This document shows positions 48,383-57,243 of a stretch of DNA of 64,000 nucleotides, one piece after another. Every line of letters begins with the position of its first letter. The stretch's first letter is position 1. This stretch comes from Pseudomonas sp. Irchel 3A7 (lineage in GTDB: Bacteria > Pseudomonadota > Gammaproteobacteria > Pseudomonadales > Pseudomonadaceae). A program made the translations under genes and the position numbers. Under the pieces are notes generated by a model. That model did not search any database and was not told the DNA's origin. It saw nothing but the letters and a program-made list of their open reading frames with translations. The DNA lies in the NCBI RefSeq assembly GCF_900187565.1, contig NZ_FYED01000001.1, positions 310,001 to 374,000 of the forward strand, written 5' to 3'.

Positions 48383-49906
48383 TCAGTTCAAATTCGGCAA
48401 GGCTTTTTGCAGCAAGGCCGGGTCTTTCAAAACGCCGGCGGCGGCGGCGATGTCCGGTGCCAGCCAGCGATCCTGATCGTAGGCAGGCACGCGCTCACGT
48501 AGCAGGCGCCACGCCGCATCGGTGCCTGCACCAAAACGTTGTTCCTTGAGGAACTCGAAAGCCTGGGCCGCCAGCAGGTACTCGATGGCGAGGATCTGCG
48601 TGCAATTTTCCAGGGCGCGATGCAGCTTCAACGCGGCGTTGGTGCCCATGCTCAGGTGGTCTTCCTGCAAGCCCGAAGTCACGTAGTTATCGAGCACTGC
48701 CGGTTGCGCCAGCTGACGGTTCTCCGCGCACAGCGAAGCGGCGACGTATTGCACGATCATCATCCCGGAGTTCACCCCCGGGTTGGCCACCAGGAACGCC
48801 GGCAGACCGCTGACGTGCGGGTTGATCAAACGGTCCAGGCGTCGTTCGGCGATGGAGCCGATTTCCGCCATGGCAATGGCCAGCAAATCCGCTGCCAGCG
48901 CCACCGATTGACCGTGCGGGTTCGCCTGGGACATGACGCGGAAGTTGTCCGGCGTCCCCAGCAGCAGCGGGTTATCGGTGCAGCCGTTGAGTTCGGTTTC
49001 GACTTGTTTGATAGCGTGTTCGAGCTGATCGCGAGCGGCGCCATGCACCTGCGGGATCGAGCGGATGCTCAGCGCATCCTGAGTACGAATGCCTTTGCTC
49101 TGGGCAATCACTTCACTGCCATCGAGCAGTGCGCGCAGATTGATCCCGACCTGTTGCATGCCTGGATGCGGCTTGAGCGCGATGATCTCGGCATCGAACG
49201 CATCGATCTGCCCACGCTGGGCCTCGAAGCTCATGGCACTGATCACGTCGGCCCACTGCAACAGACGCGTGGCGTCGGCAATCGCCAGACAGCTGAGACC
49301 GCTCATGCACGGCGTACCGTTGACCAGGCACAGACCGTCCTTGGCGCCGAGTTGAACCGGTTGCAGGCCTTCTTCGACCAGCGCCTGTTGTGCGGACACG
49401 ATTTGCCCGCGATAGCTGACGTTACCGACACCCAGCAAAGTGATGCTGATATGGGCCATGTGGGTCAGGTAACCGACCGAACCCTGGGAGGGCACTTGCG
49501 GGGTGATGCCGCGGTTGAGCAGCGCCAGCAGGGCTTCGACCACCCGGCGATGCACGCCGGATTTGCCCTGGGTGAAATTGAGGATAGCCGCACACATGAT
49601 TGCGCGGGTCTGCTCGTCGGCCAACGGAGCGCCAACGCCACAGGCGTGACTGAGCAGAGTGTTGCGCGACAGTTGGCTGAGTTGTTCGTCCTTCAGCGAG
49701 ACATTGCACAAGGCACCCAGGCCGGTGTTGACGCCATAGGCGCGTTCGCCGCTGGTGACGATGCGCTGGACGATTGCCTGGGCATTCTCGATCCGTGCCC
49801 AGGCCTGCGCCGACAGCTCAAGCTGTGCGCCATGGCGGGCGACCGCGACCACATCCTGCCAACGCAACGGGGCATCGGCGATAACGATTTTTTCAGCCTG
49901 GGACAT
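48383..49906 (-). CDS. Histidine ammonia-lyase-like protein lacking the MIO triad
   Basis: This is a paralogue of HutH (507 residues), normally annotated as a histidine or aromatic amino-acid ammonia-lyase. It keeps YGVNTGLGAL, LSHACGVGAP and the QEDHLSMG segment. Where HutH has [15 protein letters not shown] it reads GSVGYLTHMAHI (from residue 142), so the Ala-Ser-Gly that cyclises into the MIO cofactor is missing as an exact three-residue deletion. The catalytic Tyr of QDPYSLR is Ala (QDALSIR). Classical lyase activity is therefore unlikely. The reading frame is intact and full length, so it is not a decaying gene. I set the start at the ATG at 49906 (MSQAEKIVIADAPLRW), after GAGG. A role as a partner subunit of HutH or as a ligand-binding protein is inference. 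Confidence 0.9.
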   Translation of the reverse strand: MSQAEKIVIADAPLRWQDVVAVARHGAQLELSAQAWARIENAQAIVQRIVTSGERAYGVNTGLGALCNVSLKDEQLSQLSRNTLLSHACGVGAPLADEQTRAIMCAAILNFTQGKSGVHRRVVEALLALLNRGITPQVPSQGSVGYLTHMAHISITLLGVGNVSYRGQIVSAQQALVEEGLQPVQLGAKDGLCLVNGTPCMSGLSCLAIADATRLLQWADVISAMSFEAQRGQIDAFDAEIIALKPHPGMQQVGINLRALLDGSEVIAQSKGIRTQDALSIRSIPQVHGAARDQLEHAIKQVETELNGCTDNPLLLGTPDNFRVMSQANPHGQSVALAADLLAIAMAEIGSIAERRLDRLINPHVSGLPAFLVANPGVNSGMMIVQYVAASLCAENRQLAQPAVLDNYVTSGLQEDHLSMGTNAALKLHRALENCTQILAIEYLLAAQAFEFLKEQRFGAGTDAAWRLLRERVPAYDQDRWLAPDIAAAAGVLKDPALLQKALPNLN

Positions 49907-49955
49907 TATTAACCTCATGCGTACAACCTGAATATTGATGCAGCTCTGCCGCCGC

Positions 49956-50020
49956 CTTCGCGAGCAGGCTCGCTCCCACAGGGGTATGCATTCCAATGTG
50001 GGAGCGAGCCTGCTCGCGAA
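49956..50020. repeat. REPIN (narrow type) between hutV and the lyase-like gene
   Basis: Canonical REP arms with CGCGAA ends outward and a spacer of about 17 bases, inside the hut gene run. Confidence 0.9.
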
Positions 50021-50047
50021 GAGGTCAGCACAGTCACTGCAAATCTC

Positions 50048-50881
50048 TTAAACCACCGCCGCCCGCCGCTGTACGAACCGGTCGACATATTCATCCGCCG
50101 GCGAATGCAGGATCTCTTTCGGGGTGCCTACCTGAATCAGGCGGCCGTCCTTGAGGATCGCGATGCGGTTGCCGATGCGCACGGCCTCGTCGAGGTCGTG
50201 GGTGATGAAAACGATGGTCTTGTGCAGGGTCTTTTGCAGTTCCAGCAACTGGTCCTGCATCTCGGCGCGGATCAGCGGGTCGAGGGCACTGAAGGCTTCG
50301 TCCATCAGGATGATGTCAGTATCCGCCGCCAAGGCGCGGGCCAGGCCCACGCGCTGACGCATGCCGCCCGAAAGCTGGTGCGGGTATTTGTTTTCGTAGC
50401 CCTTGAGGCCCACGGTGTTGATCCAGTGCAGCGCGCGCTCGGTGCACATCTGCTTGCTCTCGCCACGCACTTTCAAGCCGTAGGCGACGTTATCCACCAC
50501 GGTTTTGTGGGGCAGCAGGCCGAAGCTCTGGAACACCATGCTGATCTTGCGCCGACGAAATTCGCGCAGGGCTTCCATGTCGTATTGCAGGATGTCCACG
50601 CCGTCCACCAGGATCGCGCCGCTGGTCGGGTCGATCAGGCGATTGAAGTGGCGCACCAGGGTCGACTTGCCGGAACCCGACAGGCCCATGATCACGAAGA
50701 TCTCGCCACTACCGATGCTCAATGACAGGTCGTTCACGCCGACAACGCAGCCGGTTTCGGCCAGCACCTGGTCCTTGGTCTTGCCCTGGCCGACCATGGC
50801 CAGTGCATCCTGGGCACGGTTGCCGAAAATCTTGAAGACGTTTTTGACTTCGATCTTGCTGATGTCTTCGTTGCTGTTCAT
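50048..50881 (-). CDS. hutV: ABC transporter ATP-binding protein of the hut cluster (HutV, ProV-like)
   Basis: This is the energising subunit of a quaternary-amine-type (ProV/OpuAA) importer. The 277-residue protein has Walker A GLSGSGKSTLVRHF, the signature LSGGMRQRVGLARA, Walker B IILMDEAFSALDPL and the switch VFITHDLDEAV. It lacks the C-terminal CBS domains of ProV. Its ATG overlaps the permease stop by four bases. Placement in the hut cluster suggests uptake of histidine or a related compound. Confidence 0.9.
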   Translation of the reverse strand: MNSNEDISKIEVKNVFKIFGNRAQDALAMVGQGKTKDQVLAETGCVVGVNDLSLSIGSGEIFVIMGLSGSGKSTLVRHFNRLIDPTSGAILVDGVDILQYDMEALREFRRRKISMVFQSFGLLPHKTVVDNVAYGLKVRGESKQMCTERALHWINTVGLKGYENKYPHQLSGGMRQRVGLARALAADTDIILMDEAFSALDPLIRAEMQDQLLELQKTLHKTIVFITHDLDEAVRIGNRIAILKDGRLIQVGTPKEILHSPADEYVDRFVQRRAAVV

Positions 50882-51729
50882 TTGCTCACCTCATGCCGTG
50901 CGCGACCGTACGCCTGTGTAATGCGGTCGATCACCACTGCCAGAATCACGATCGCCAGACCGGCCTCCAGGCCACGTCCGACGTTGAGGGTCTGAATCCC
51001 CACCAACACGTCTTCACCCAGGCCACGGGCACCGATCATCGAGGCGATCACCACCATCGACAGGGCCATCATGGTGGTCTGGTTGATCCCGGCCATGATG
51101 CTCGGCAGGGCCAGCGGGAGTTGCACGCCGAACAGTTGCTGCCAGCGGTTGGCACCGAAGGCGTTGATCGCTTCCATCACTTCACCGTCGACCTGGCGAA
51201 TGCCCAGATCGGTCAGGCGGATCAGCGGTGGCGCGGCGTAGATCACGGTGGCGAAAATCGCCGGGACCTTGCCCAGGCCGAACAGCATCAGCACCGGGAT
51301 CAGGTACACGAAGCTCGGCATGGTCTGCATGATGTCCAGCAGCGGCATCAGCACCGAACGCAGGCGATTGCTGCGCGCCGAGAGAATGCCCAGCGGAATG
51401 CCGATGAGCACCGAGATGACCGTTGCCACCATCATCAGCGCCAGGGTTTGCATCAGCTTGTCCCAGAGGCCGACCGCGCCCACCAGGAACAGCAAACCGA
51501 CGATGACCGCTGTGGTCACCACTTTGCGCGTCGCGTGCCAGGCCACACCGGCAACGATCGCCAGCATCAGCCACCAGGGCGCCGCGCGTAGCAGCCCTTC
51601 AAGATTGACGATGGCCCACAACAGGGTGTCGGAGATGCTGCGGAACACATCGCCGTAGTTGGTGACCAGCGAATCGACCCAACCGTTGACCCAGTCGGCG
51701 ATGGAAAAAGTAAAGCTTTCGGGAAACAT
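50878..51729 (-). CDS. hutW: ABC transporter permease of the hut cluster (HutW, ProW-like)
   Basis: This 283-residue membrane subunit is of the ProW/OpuAB type. It has an N-terminal amphipathic region, several membrane helices (LLFLVGAVGLWDKLMQTLAL; FVYLIPVLMLFGLG) and the EAA-like loop VMEAINAFGANRWQQLFGVQ that docks on the ATPase. It lies between the binding protein and the ATPase genes, in one operon. Confidence 0.9.
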   Translation of the reverse strand: MFPESFTFSIADWVNGWVDSLVTNYGDVFRSISDTLLWAIVNLEGLLRAAPWWLMLAIVAGVAWHATRKVVTTAVIVGLLFLVGAVGLWDKLMQTLALMMVATVISVLIGIPLGILSARSNRLRSVLMPLLDIMQTMPSFVYLIPVLMLFGLGKVPAIFATVIYAAPPLIRLTDLGIRQVDGEVMEAINAFGANRWQQLFGVQLPLALPSIMAGINQTTMMALSMVVIASMIGARGLGEDVLVGIQTLNVGRGLEAGLAIVILAVVIDRITQAYGRARHEVSK

Positions 51730-51799
51730 AAGAGACTCTCAATCAAGGGGTTGCGATCAAGCATCCGACTGCCGTCGCCGGCAGTCGGTGAGGCTCAAC

Positions 51800-52768
51800 C
51801 TACAAGGCCGCGTCGATCTTTTTGGCTGCGTCTTCGCTCACCCATGCGTGCCAGACTTCAGGATGTTCCTTCAGGAAGATCTTGGCCAGTTTTGGCGACT
51901 CGATACGCTCTTTGCTCATGCGACCCAGGTTCTGGTTCAGCAGGTCGATTGGAACGTTGACCTTTTCCAGCACGGCCACCAGTTCCGGCGCTTGCTCATG
52001 GAAAGTCTTGGACAGGCCGACCTTGATGGTCACGGTCTTGTTCACGCCGGGTTTCTCTTCGAGCTTCACGACGTCGACCTGGCCCATCAGCGGCGTTGGC
52101 GACCAGTAGTAGAACAGGATCGGCTCGCCACGCTTGTAGCTCGACAGCACGGCGGCATCCAGCGCCGGGCCGGTGCCTGGGCGGAAGTTGGTGTAGGAGC
52201 TTTCCAGACCGTAGCTTTTCAGCATTTCGCTGTTGTCGAGCTCACAGGTCCAACCGGCCGGGCAATTGTAGAAACGGCCCTTGGAAGGCTCTTCGGCGTC
52301 CTTGAACACCGCCGAGTACTTGGCCAGATCGGCAATGTTTTTCAGGTCCGGCGCCTTGGCTTCCAGTTTGCGCTTCGCGTCGCCTTCGATCACGTAGCGC
52401 GGCACATACCAGCCTTCTACAGCGCCGACGACCGGAGCACCGACGCCGACGACCTTGCCGGCCTTCTCGGCCTTGTTCCAGACCTCGCTGCGGCCAACCC
52501 ACTCTTCGGCGAACACCTGGATGTCATTGCTGCTCAAGGCGTTTTCCATGGTGATGGAGTTGCCCGGCAGGCTGTCGGTCTTGCAGTCGTAACCCTTCTC
52601 CAACACGACTTGCATCACGTCGGTCAACAGCATGGCGCTTTCCCAGTTCAGGCCGGCGAATTTCACCGGTTTGCCCGACTCGCACCAACCCGCCGCCTGA
52701 GTGGCGCCGGCGCTGGCCAGCAGGCCCATGGAAAGCAATGTGGTCAGCAGGGTCTTGTTCGATTTCAT
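51800..52768 (-). CDS. hutX: ABC transporter substrate-binding protein of the hut cluster (HutX)
   Basis: This 322-residue periplasmic protein of the OpuAC family begins with a signal peptide (MKSNKTLLTTLLSMGLLASA..TQA) and continues WCESGKPVKFAGLNWESAML. Four cysteines (in GWCES, YDCKT, FYNCP and WTCELD) could form two disulfides. GGAG lies nine bases before the ATG. HutXWV homologues import histidine in rhizobia; the ligand here is likely histidine or urocanate but is not proven. Confidence 0.88.
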   Translation of the reverse strand: MKSNKTLLTTLLSMGLLASAGATQAAGWCESGKPVKFAGLNWESAMLLTDVMQVVLEKGYDCKTDSLPGNSITMENALSSNDIQVFAEEWVGRSEVWNKAEKAGKVVGVGAPVVGAVEGWYVPRYVIEGDAKRKLEAKAPDLKNIADLAKYSAVFKDAEEPSKGRFYNCPAGWTCELDNSEMLKSYGLESSYTNFRPGTGPALDAAVLSSYKRGEPILFYYWSPTPLMGQVDVVKLEEKPGVNKTVTIKVGLSKTFHEQAPELVAVLEKVNVPIDLLNQNLGRMSKERIESPKLAKIFLKEHPEVWHAWVSEDAAKKIDAAL

Positions 52769-52836
52769 TGTGTGACGCTCCTAATCATGAATTGGCTTAC
52801 GGCAGTCAAGAGGCATCCAGCCCTGTCCACGTCCAA

Positions 52837-54309
52837 TCAGGCCTGCGCCGCAGCGCGACCGGCCCCGCTTGTTTCTGGTTGTACAACGCTGCCCTGCTCG
52901 ACCGGCAGGATCAGCTTATCGGGTACCGTGCCGTGCCATTTTTTCGCACACACGTAATACAGCGCTGCGGGAAGCACCAGACCGATGATCCAGGAAATAT
53001 CCACACCCCCCAATGCTTCCACCAGCGGTCCGGTATAAAACTTGGTGGCGATGAACGGCAGCTGCACCAACACACCGAACACATAGACGCTGATACCGAG
53101 GGCGTTCCAACGGCCGTAACGACCGTTCGGATCGGCCAGCGCCGGTACGTCATAGCGCTCGCGGGTAATGCAGTAGTAGTCCACCAGGTTGATCGCGCTC
53201 CATGGCGTAAAGAACGCCAGCAAAAACAGGATGAAGGACTTGAACGCACCGAGGAACGAGTGCTGGCCGAGCAACGCCATCAGGGTCGCCGCACCCACGA
53301 TGAGCAGCACGAACACCAGACGCTGCAAGCGCGTGACCTTCAGGTCACCACGGAAACCGCTGATGATGGTCGCAATGCACATGAAGCTGCCGTAGGAGTT
53401 CAGCGTGGAAATGGTGACCTTGCCGAACGCGATGCTGAAGTACAGCAGCGCAGCGGTGGCACCACTGCCGGCAAAACCAACGATGTAGGCCACTTCATGG
53501 CCGGCGTATTGGCCATTGGCCGAGGCGGCGGCAAACACACCGAGAATCATCGCCACTTGTGCGCCGATGACCGAACCTGCGCCCGCGGCGAAAAAGGTTT
53601 TCACCGAGGACGTTTGGCTCGGCAGGTAGCGTGAATAGTCAGCCACATAAGGGCCGAAGGCGATCTGCCAGGACGCCGCGAGCGACACCGCCAGCAGGAA
53701 GCTGCTCCAGCTGAAGTGACGGATTTGCAGCAATGCGCCAACATCGGTCTGGCTCATCAGACGGCTGAACAGGTAAACGAAGGCAATCACACCAATGACA
53801 CTGGCAACACGGCCAATCCAATGGATCACCCGATAACCGAGCACCGTGACCAGCACGATGACACTGGCAAAAATCAGGATACCGACGCTGTCACTGACCC
53901 CGAACAACTGACCCAACGCCTGACCGGACAGCACGGTGCCCGTCGCGGTGAATCCGAGGTACATCAGGCAGACCAGCACGATCGGGATGGCCGCGCCATA
54001 AACGCCGAACTGCACCCGGCTGGAGATCATCTGCGGCAGGCCAAGCTTGGGCCCTTGCGCCGCGTGCAACGCCATGACGCCGCCGCCGAGCACTTGCCCG
54101 ATCAGCAAACCGATCAACGACCAGAACACATCACCGCCCAACACCACGGCCAGGGCCCCGGTGACGATCGCGGTGATTTGCAGGTTGGCACCCATCCACA
54201 GGGTGAACTGGCTAAACAGACGACCGTGTCTTTCCGCTTCCGGGATGTAGTCGATCGAGCGCGTCTCGATCAACGGTTTGCTGCCTGCACGCTCGCTGTT
54301 AACAGCCAT
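52837..54309 (-). CDS. NCS1-family (purine-cytosine permease-like) transporter
   Basis: This 490-residue secondary transporter has about 12 membrane helices and belongs to the nucleobase:cation symporter-1 family (FSQFTLWMGANLQITAIVTG; FFTPWSAINLVDYYCITRER). Its place between hutU and hutX points to uptake of a hut-pathway compound, and urocanate is the most likely substrate given reports of a urocanate permease in the P. fluorescens hut locus. Cytosine or purine transport is the alternative suggested by family name alone. Confidence 0.88.
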   Translation of the reverse strand: MAVNSERAGSKPLIETRSIDYIPEAERHGRLFSQFTLWMGANLQITAIVTGALAVVLGGDVFWSLIGLLIGQVLGGGVMALHAAQGPKLGLPQMISSRVQFGVYGAAIPIVLVCLMYLGFTATGTVLSGQALGQLFGVSDSVGILIFASVIVLVTVLGYRVIHWIGRVASVIGVIAFVYLFSRLMSQTDVGALLQIRHFSWSSFLLAVSLAASWQIAFGPYVADYSRYLPSQTSSVKTFFAAGAGSVIGAQVAMILGVFAAASANGQYAGHEVAYIVGFAGSGATAALLYFSIAFGKVTISTLNSYGSFMCIATIISGFRGDLKVTRLQRLVFVLLIVGAATLMALLGQHSFLGAFKSFILFLLAFFTPWSAINLVDYYCITRERYDVPALADPNGRYGRWNALGISVYVFGVLVQLPFIATKFYTGPLVEALGGVDISWIIGLVLPAALYYVCAKKWHGTVPDKLILPVEQGSVVQPETSGAGRAAAQA

Positions 54310-54365
54310 GGTTCAACCTCTGTGGATTGTTATTCTGGGTTTACCGATTATTTCTGGTTTGGCTC

Positions 54366-54456
54366 CTGTGGGAGCGAGCCTGCTCGCGAAGAGGCCAGCA
54401 CATTCAACATCTATGTTTGCTGACATGCCGCATTCGCGAGCAGGCTCGCTCCCACA
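54366..54456. repeat. REPIN (wide type) between hutU and the NCS1 gene
   Basis: Canonical REP arms with GTGGGAG ends outward and a core of about 40 bases lie directly after hutU. Confidence 0.9.
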
Positions 54457-54478
54457 TAAAGCCCCCTGATTTCCAGAG

Positions 54479-56167
54479 TTACTTGCCGGTAATCATCGGC
54501 AGGTTCAGCCCTTGTTCCTTGGCGCAGTCGATCGCGATCTGGTAACCCGCATCGGCGTGACGCATGACGCCGGTCGCCGGGTCGTTGTGCAGTACGCGAG
54601 CGATACGCTCCGCCGCTTCGTCAGTACCGTCGCAGACGATCACCATGCCCGAGTGCTGGGAGAAGCCCATGCCGACGCCGCCGCCGTGGTGCAGGGAAAC
54701 CCAGGTCGCACCGCTCGCGGTGTTGAGCAGGGCGTTGAGCAATGGCCAGTCGGATACGGCGTCGGAACCGTCCTGCATCGATTCGGTTTCGCGGTTCGGG
54801 CTCGATACCGAACCGGAGTCCAGGTGGTCACGACCGATCACAATGGGAGCGGACAGTTCGCCGCTACGTACCATCTCGTTGAACGCCAGACCGAGCTTGG
54901 CGCGCAGGCCCAGGCCAACCCAGCAGATACGCGCCGGCAGACCCTGGAAGCTGATGCGCTCGCGCGCCATGTCCAGCCAGTTGTGCAGGTGAGCGTCGTC
55001 CGGGATCAGTTCCTTGACCTTGGCGTCGGTCTTGTAGATGTCTTCAGCGTTGCCCGAGAGCGCAGCCCAACGGAACGGGCCAATGCCACGGCAGAACAGT
55101 GGACGGATGTAAGCCGGTACGAAGCCCGGGAAGTCGAATGCGTTTTCCACGCCTTCTTCTTGCGCCATCTGACGGATGTTGTTGCCGTAGTCGAAAGTCG
55201 GGATGCCCATTTTCTGGAAATCCAGCATCGCTTTAACGTGCACGGCCATCGATTGCTTGGCGGCTTTGACCACGGCAGCAGGCTCGGTCTTGGCGCGAGC
55301 GCGGTACTCTTCCCAAGTCCAGCCGGCAGGCAGATAGCCGTTCAGCGGGTCGTGGGCGCTGGTCTGGTCGGTGACCATGTCCGGGCGCACGCCGCGACGG
55401 ACCAATTCCGGAAGGATTTCAGCGGCATTGCCGAGCAGGGCGATGGAAATCGCTTTGCCTTCCTTGGTGTATTTGTCGATGCGGGCCAACGCGTCGTCGA
55501 GGTCTTTGGCTTGCTCGTCGACGTAGCGGCTGTTCAAGCGGAAATCGATGCTGACCTGCTGGCATTCGATGTTCAGCGAGCAAGCGCCGGCCAGGGTTGC
55601 AGCCAGAGGTTGAGCGCCACCCATGCCGCCCAGGCCTGCGGTCAGGACCCAACGACCTTTCAGGTCATCGTTGTAGTGCTGGCGACCGGCTTCGACGAAG
55701 GTTTCGTAGGTGCCCTGGACGATGCCCTGGCTGCCGATGTAGATCCAGCTGCCGGCGGTCATCTGGCCGTACATTGCCAGGCCTTTGGCGTCGAGTTCGT
55801 TGAAATGTTCCCAGCTGGCCCATTTTGGTACCAGGTTGGAGTTTGCGATCAGTACGCGCGGGGCATTGGCGTGGGTCTTGAACACGCCGACCGGCTTGCC
55901 GGATTGCACCAGCAGGGTCTCGTCGTCGTTCAGGTTGGTCAGGCTCTCGACGATCTTGTCGTAGCATTCCCAGTTACGTGCCGCACGACCGATACCACCG
56001 TAAACCACCAGTTCTTTAGGGTTCTCGGCGACTTCCGGATCGAGGTTGTTCATCAGCATGCGCAGCGGCGCTTCGGTCAGCCAGCTCTTGGCGGTCAGCT
56101 TGTTACCGCGAGCAGCGCGGATTTCAACGTCACGAAACTTAGTGGTTTTCTGGGTATTGTCAGTCAC
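54479..56167 (-). CDS. hutU: Urocanate hydratase HutU
   Basis: HutU converts urocanate to imidazolonepropionate using tightly bound NAD+ as an electrophile. The 562-residue protein shows the NAD-binding loop [18 protein letters not shown] and the catalytic cysteine in [10 protein letters not shown] (Cys415 here, equivalent to Cys410 of P. putida). The start codon is GTG at 56167 with GAGGAG upstream. It is the first gene of the long hut run and sits behind a sigma-54-type promoter with a HutC palindrome. Confidence 0.97.
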   Translation of the reverse strand: MTDNTQKTTKFRDVEIRAARGNKLTAKSWLTEAPLRMLMNNLDPEVAENPKELVVYGGIGRAARNWECYDKIVESLTNLNDDETLLVQSGKPVGVFKTHANAPRVLIANSNLVPKWASWEHFNELDAKGLAMYGQMTAGSWIYIGSQGIVQGTYETFVEAGRQHYNDDLKGRWVLTAGLGGMGGAQPLAATLAGACSLNIECQQVSIDFRLNSRYVDEQAKDLDDALARIDKYTKEGKAISIALLGNAAEILPELVRRGVRPDMVTDQTSAHDPLNGYLPAGWTWEEYRARAKTEPAAVVKAAKQSMAVHVKAMLDFQKMGIPTFDYGNNIRQMAQEEGVENAFDFPGFVPAYIRPLFCRGIGPFRWAALSGNAEDIYKTDAKVKELIPDDAHLHNWLDMARERISFQGLPARICWVGLGLRAKLGLAFNEMVRSGELSAPIVIGRDHLDSGSVSSPNRETESMQDGSDAVSDWPLLNALLNTASGATWVSLHHGGGVGMGFSQHSGMVIVCDGTDEAAERIARVLHNDPATGVMRHADAGYQIAIDCAKEQGLNLPMITGK

Positions 56168-56300
56168 GAAAAAGACTCCTCAGCGATCAATCCAAACCAA
56201 CCCTGGCGGTGGGTAAGCCAGCCTGTGCGCATCAAAGCGCTACAAGCGAATCAGTGGACGTTGCGGGGAGTCTCGATCGACTCATACGCATACGTCTTTA

Positions 56301-56314
56301 CTTGTACATACAAG
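56301..56314. promoter_or_regulatory. HutC operator at the hutU promoter
   Basis: CTTGTACATACAAG is a palindrome with TGTA-N2-TACA at its centre. Read on the other strand it is CTTGTATGTACAAG, the HutC site as I recall it from P. fluorescens. It covers the start of transcription predicted from the adjacent -24/-12 element. Confidence 0.8.
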
Positions 56315-56318
56315 CATA

Positions 56319-56334
56319 TGCAATCAAGCGGCCA
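56319..56334 (-). promoter_or_regulatory. Sigma-54 (-24/-12) promoter of hutU
   Basis: On the minus strand the sequence is TGGCCGCTTGATTGCA. GG and GC are ten bases apart and the TTGCA half is perfect. It lies about 150 bases upstream of the hutU GTG and just before the HutC palindrome. Confidence 0.7.
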
Positions 56335-56446
56335 ACTTGTTGGATGGGCATTCAAGAAAACCATGCGCACGGCTGGAGAGCGCCTGGATCAAGGGCTCCG
56401 GCGTAGATGAAATTTTTCGAGGGGATTTAGTGGTGGAAGGGAGGGC

Positions 56447-56492
56447 TGTTACTTGAGTGTGGTTTTGCGCCACGCTGGGGCGTTCGGTAACA
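56447..56492. promoter_or_regulatory. Candidate upstream activator half-sites (CbrB-like)
   Basis: TGTTAC (56447-56452) and GTAACA (56487-56492) are inverted half-sites 34 bases apart, about 115-170 bases upstream of the -24/-12 promoter. CbrB sites are described as TGTTAC-N14-GTAACA; this spacing is 20 bases (about two helical turns) longer. Confidence 0.4.
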
Positions 56493-56553
56493 AAGTGGTG
56501 CGCGGAGGGAAACGGTATGAGTGGTAAAACAACATCGCGGGCAAACCACGCTC

Positions 56554-56658
56554 TCTGTAGGAGCGAGCTTGCTCGCGATGGTGGTCAACGATAACGCGCA
56601 GAACCAGATGCCCAGCGGCGAATTTTGGTTTTTCGCGAGCGAGCTCGCTCCTACAGAG
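56554..56658. repeat. REPIN of a different REP class (GTAGGAGCGAGCTTGC)
   Basis: The arms read GTAGGAGCGAGCTTGCTCGC and, reversed, GCGAGCGAGCTCGCTCCTAC. This REP class differs from the other 17 pairs in the window, and the core is longer (about 55 bases). It lies at the 3' end of hutD. Confidence 0.85.
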
Positions 56659-56663
56659 ATGGA

Positions 56664-57233
56664 TCAGCGTGCGGTGAGTTCGATCACGCAACAGGCGTCA
56701 TTGCTGGAAACTTCCAGCAGGCCAGTGTTACCGACAAGTTGCAGACAATCATGACGACCCAGTTGCGAAGCACTGTTACCGACCTTCACCTCCAGCGCAT
56801 CGCTGACGCTGAACACCAGTACAGTCCCCGCCTCACTGAAAAACCGCTGCTCACCGCTCAACCATTGCAGCCGTGCGCTGTAACGCTTTGGCGCATAAAT
56901 CAGGTTGAAATCGCGAATCGGTCCGCCGAGCAATGTGCAGGACACCTGGCTCTCGCCGCTGAAGGCAAACGGATCGATGGGCAACAACGGCCGTGTGACC
57001 TGGCCGTCGACCGACAAGGTCATGCCGTCGCCCTGGAGTACGGTGATGATTCGCTCATATCCGGCGAAGGTGGAAAATCCGCCCGATTCGCCGATGTCGG
57101 CAATCGAGAGGCGCCAGCCGAACCCATCCAGGCCGGTGCCGGCGTCGCGGGTGATTTCTTCGGTGCTGCCGCCGCCGTTTTTCCACGGCATGCGCGGGTA
57201 ATCGACCGCGCGTAGAACCTTCAACTCACTCAT
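56664..57233 (-). CDS. hutD: HutD family protein
   Basis: This 189-residue cupin-like protein is encoded in most Pseudomonas hut loci. It starts MSELKVLRAVDYPRMPWKNG, with the GGGSTEEITRDAGTGLDGFG segment and GYERIITVLQGDGMTLSVDG. No catalytic metal triad is obvious. In P. fluorescens it has been proposed to set an upper limit on hut expression, perhaps by sensing a pathway intermediate. It follows hutC by 10 bases. Confidence 0.92.
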   Translation of the reverse strand: MSELKVLRAVDYPRMPWKNGGGSTEEITRDAGTGLDGFGWRLSIADIGESGGFSTFAGYERIITVLQGDGMTLSVDGQVTRPLLPIDPFAFSGESQVSCTLLGGPIRDFNLIYAPKRYSARLQWLSGEQRFFSEAGTVLVFSVSDALEVKVGNSASQLGRHDCLQLVGNTGLLEVSSNDACCVIELTAR

Positions 57234-57243
57234 TTACTGCTCT

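Larger units (their letters stand above)
56168..56663. other. Intergenic control region between hutD and hutU
   Basis: This gap of about 500 bases holds the hutU leader (about 140 bases), a HutC operator, a -24/-12 promoter, distal CbrB-like half-sites and a REPIN of a second REP class. I see no protein-like reading frame on either strand that is independent of hutU or the repeat. Confidence 0.75.

Noticed and set aside
49907..49996. Upstream in-frame extension of the lyase-like gene to an ATG at 49996
   Set aside because: The added residues are translated REP sequence and the conserved protein begins at 49906, which has its own ribosome site.
54512..56410. Plus-strand open frame of 632 codons opposite hutU
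   Set aside because: hutU is certain on the minus strand; the frame is its mirror and even runs through the hutU promoter region.
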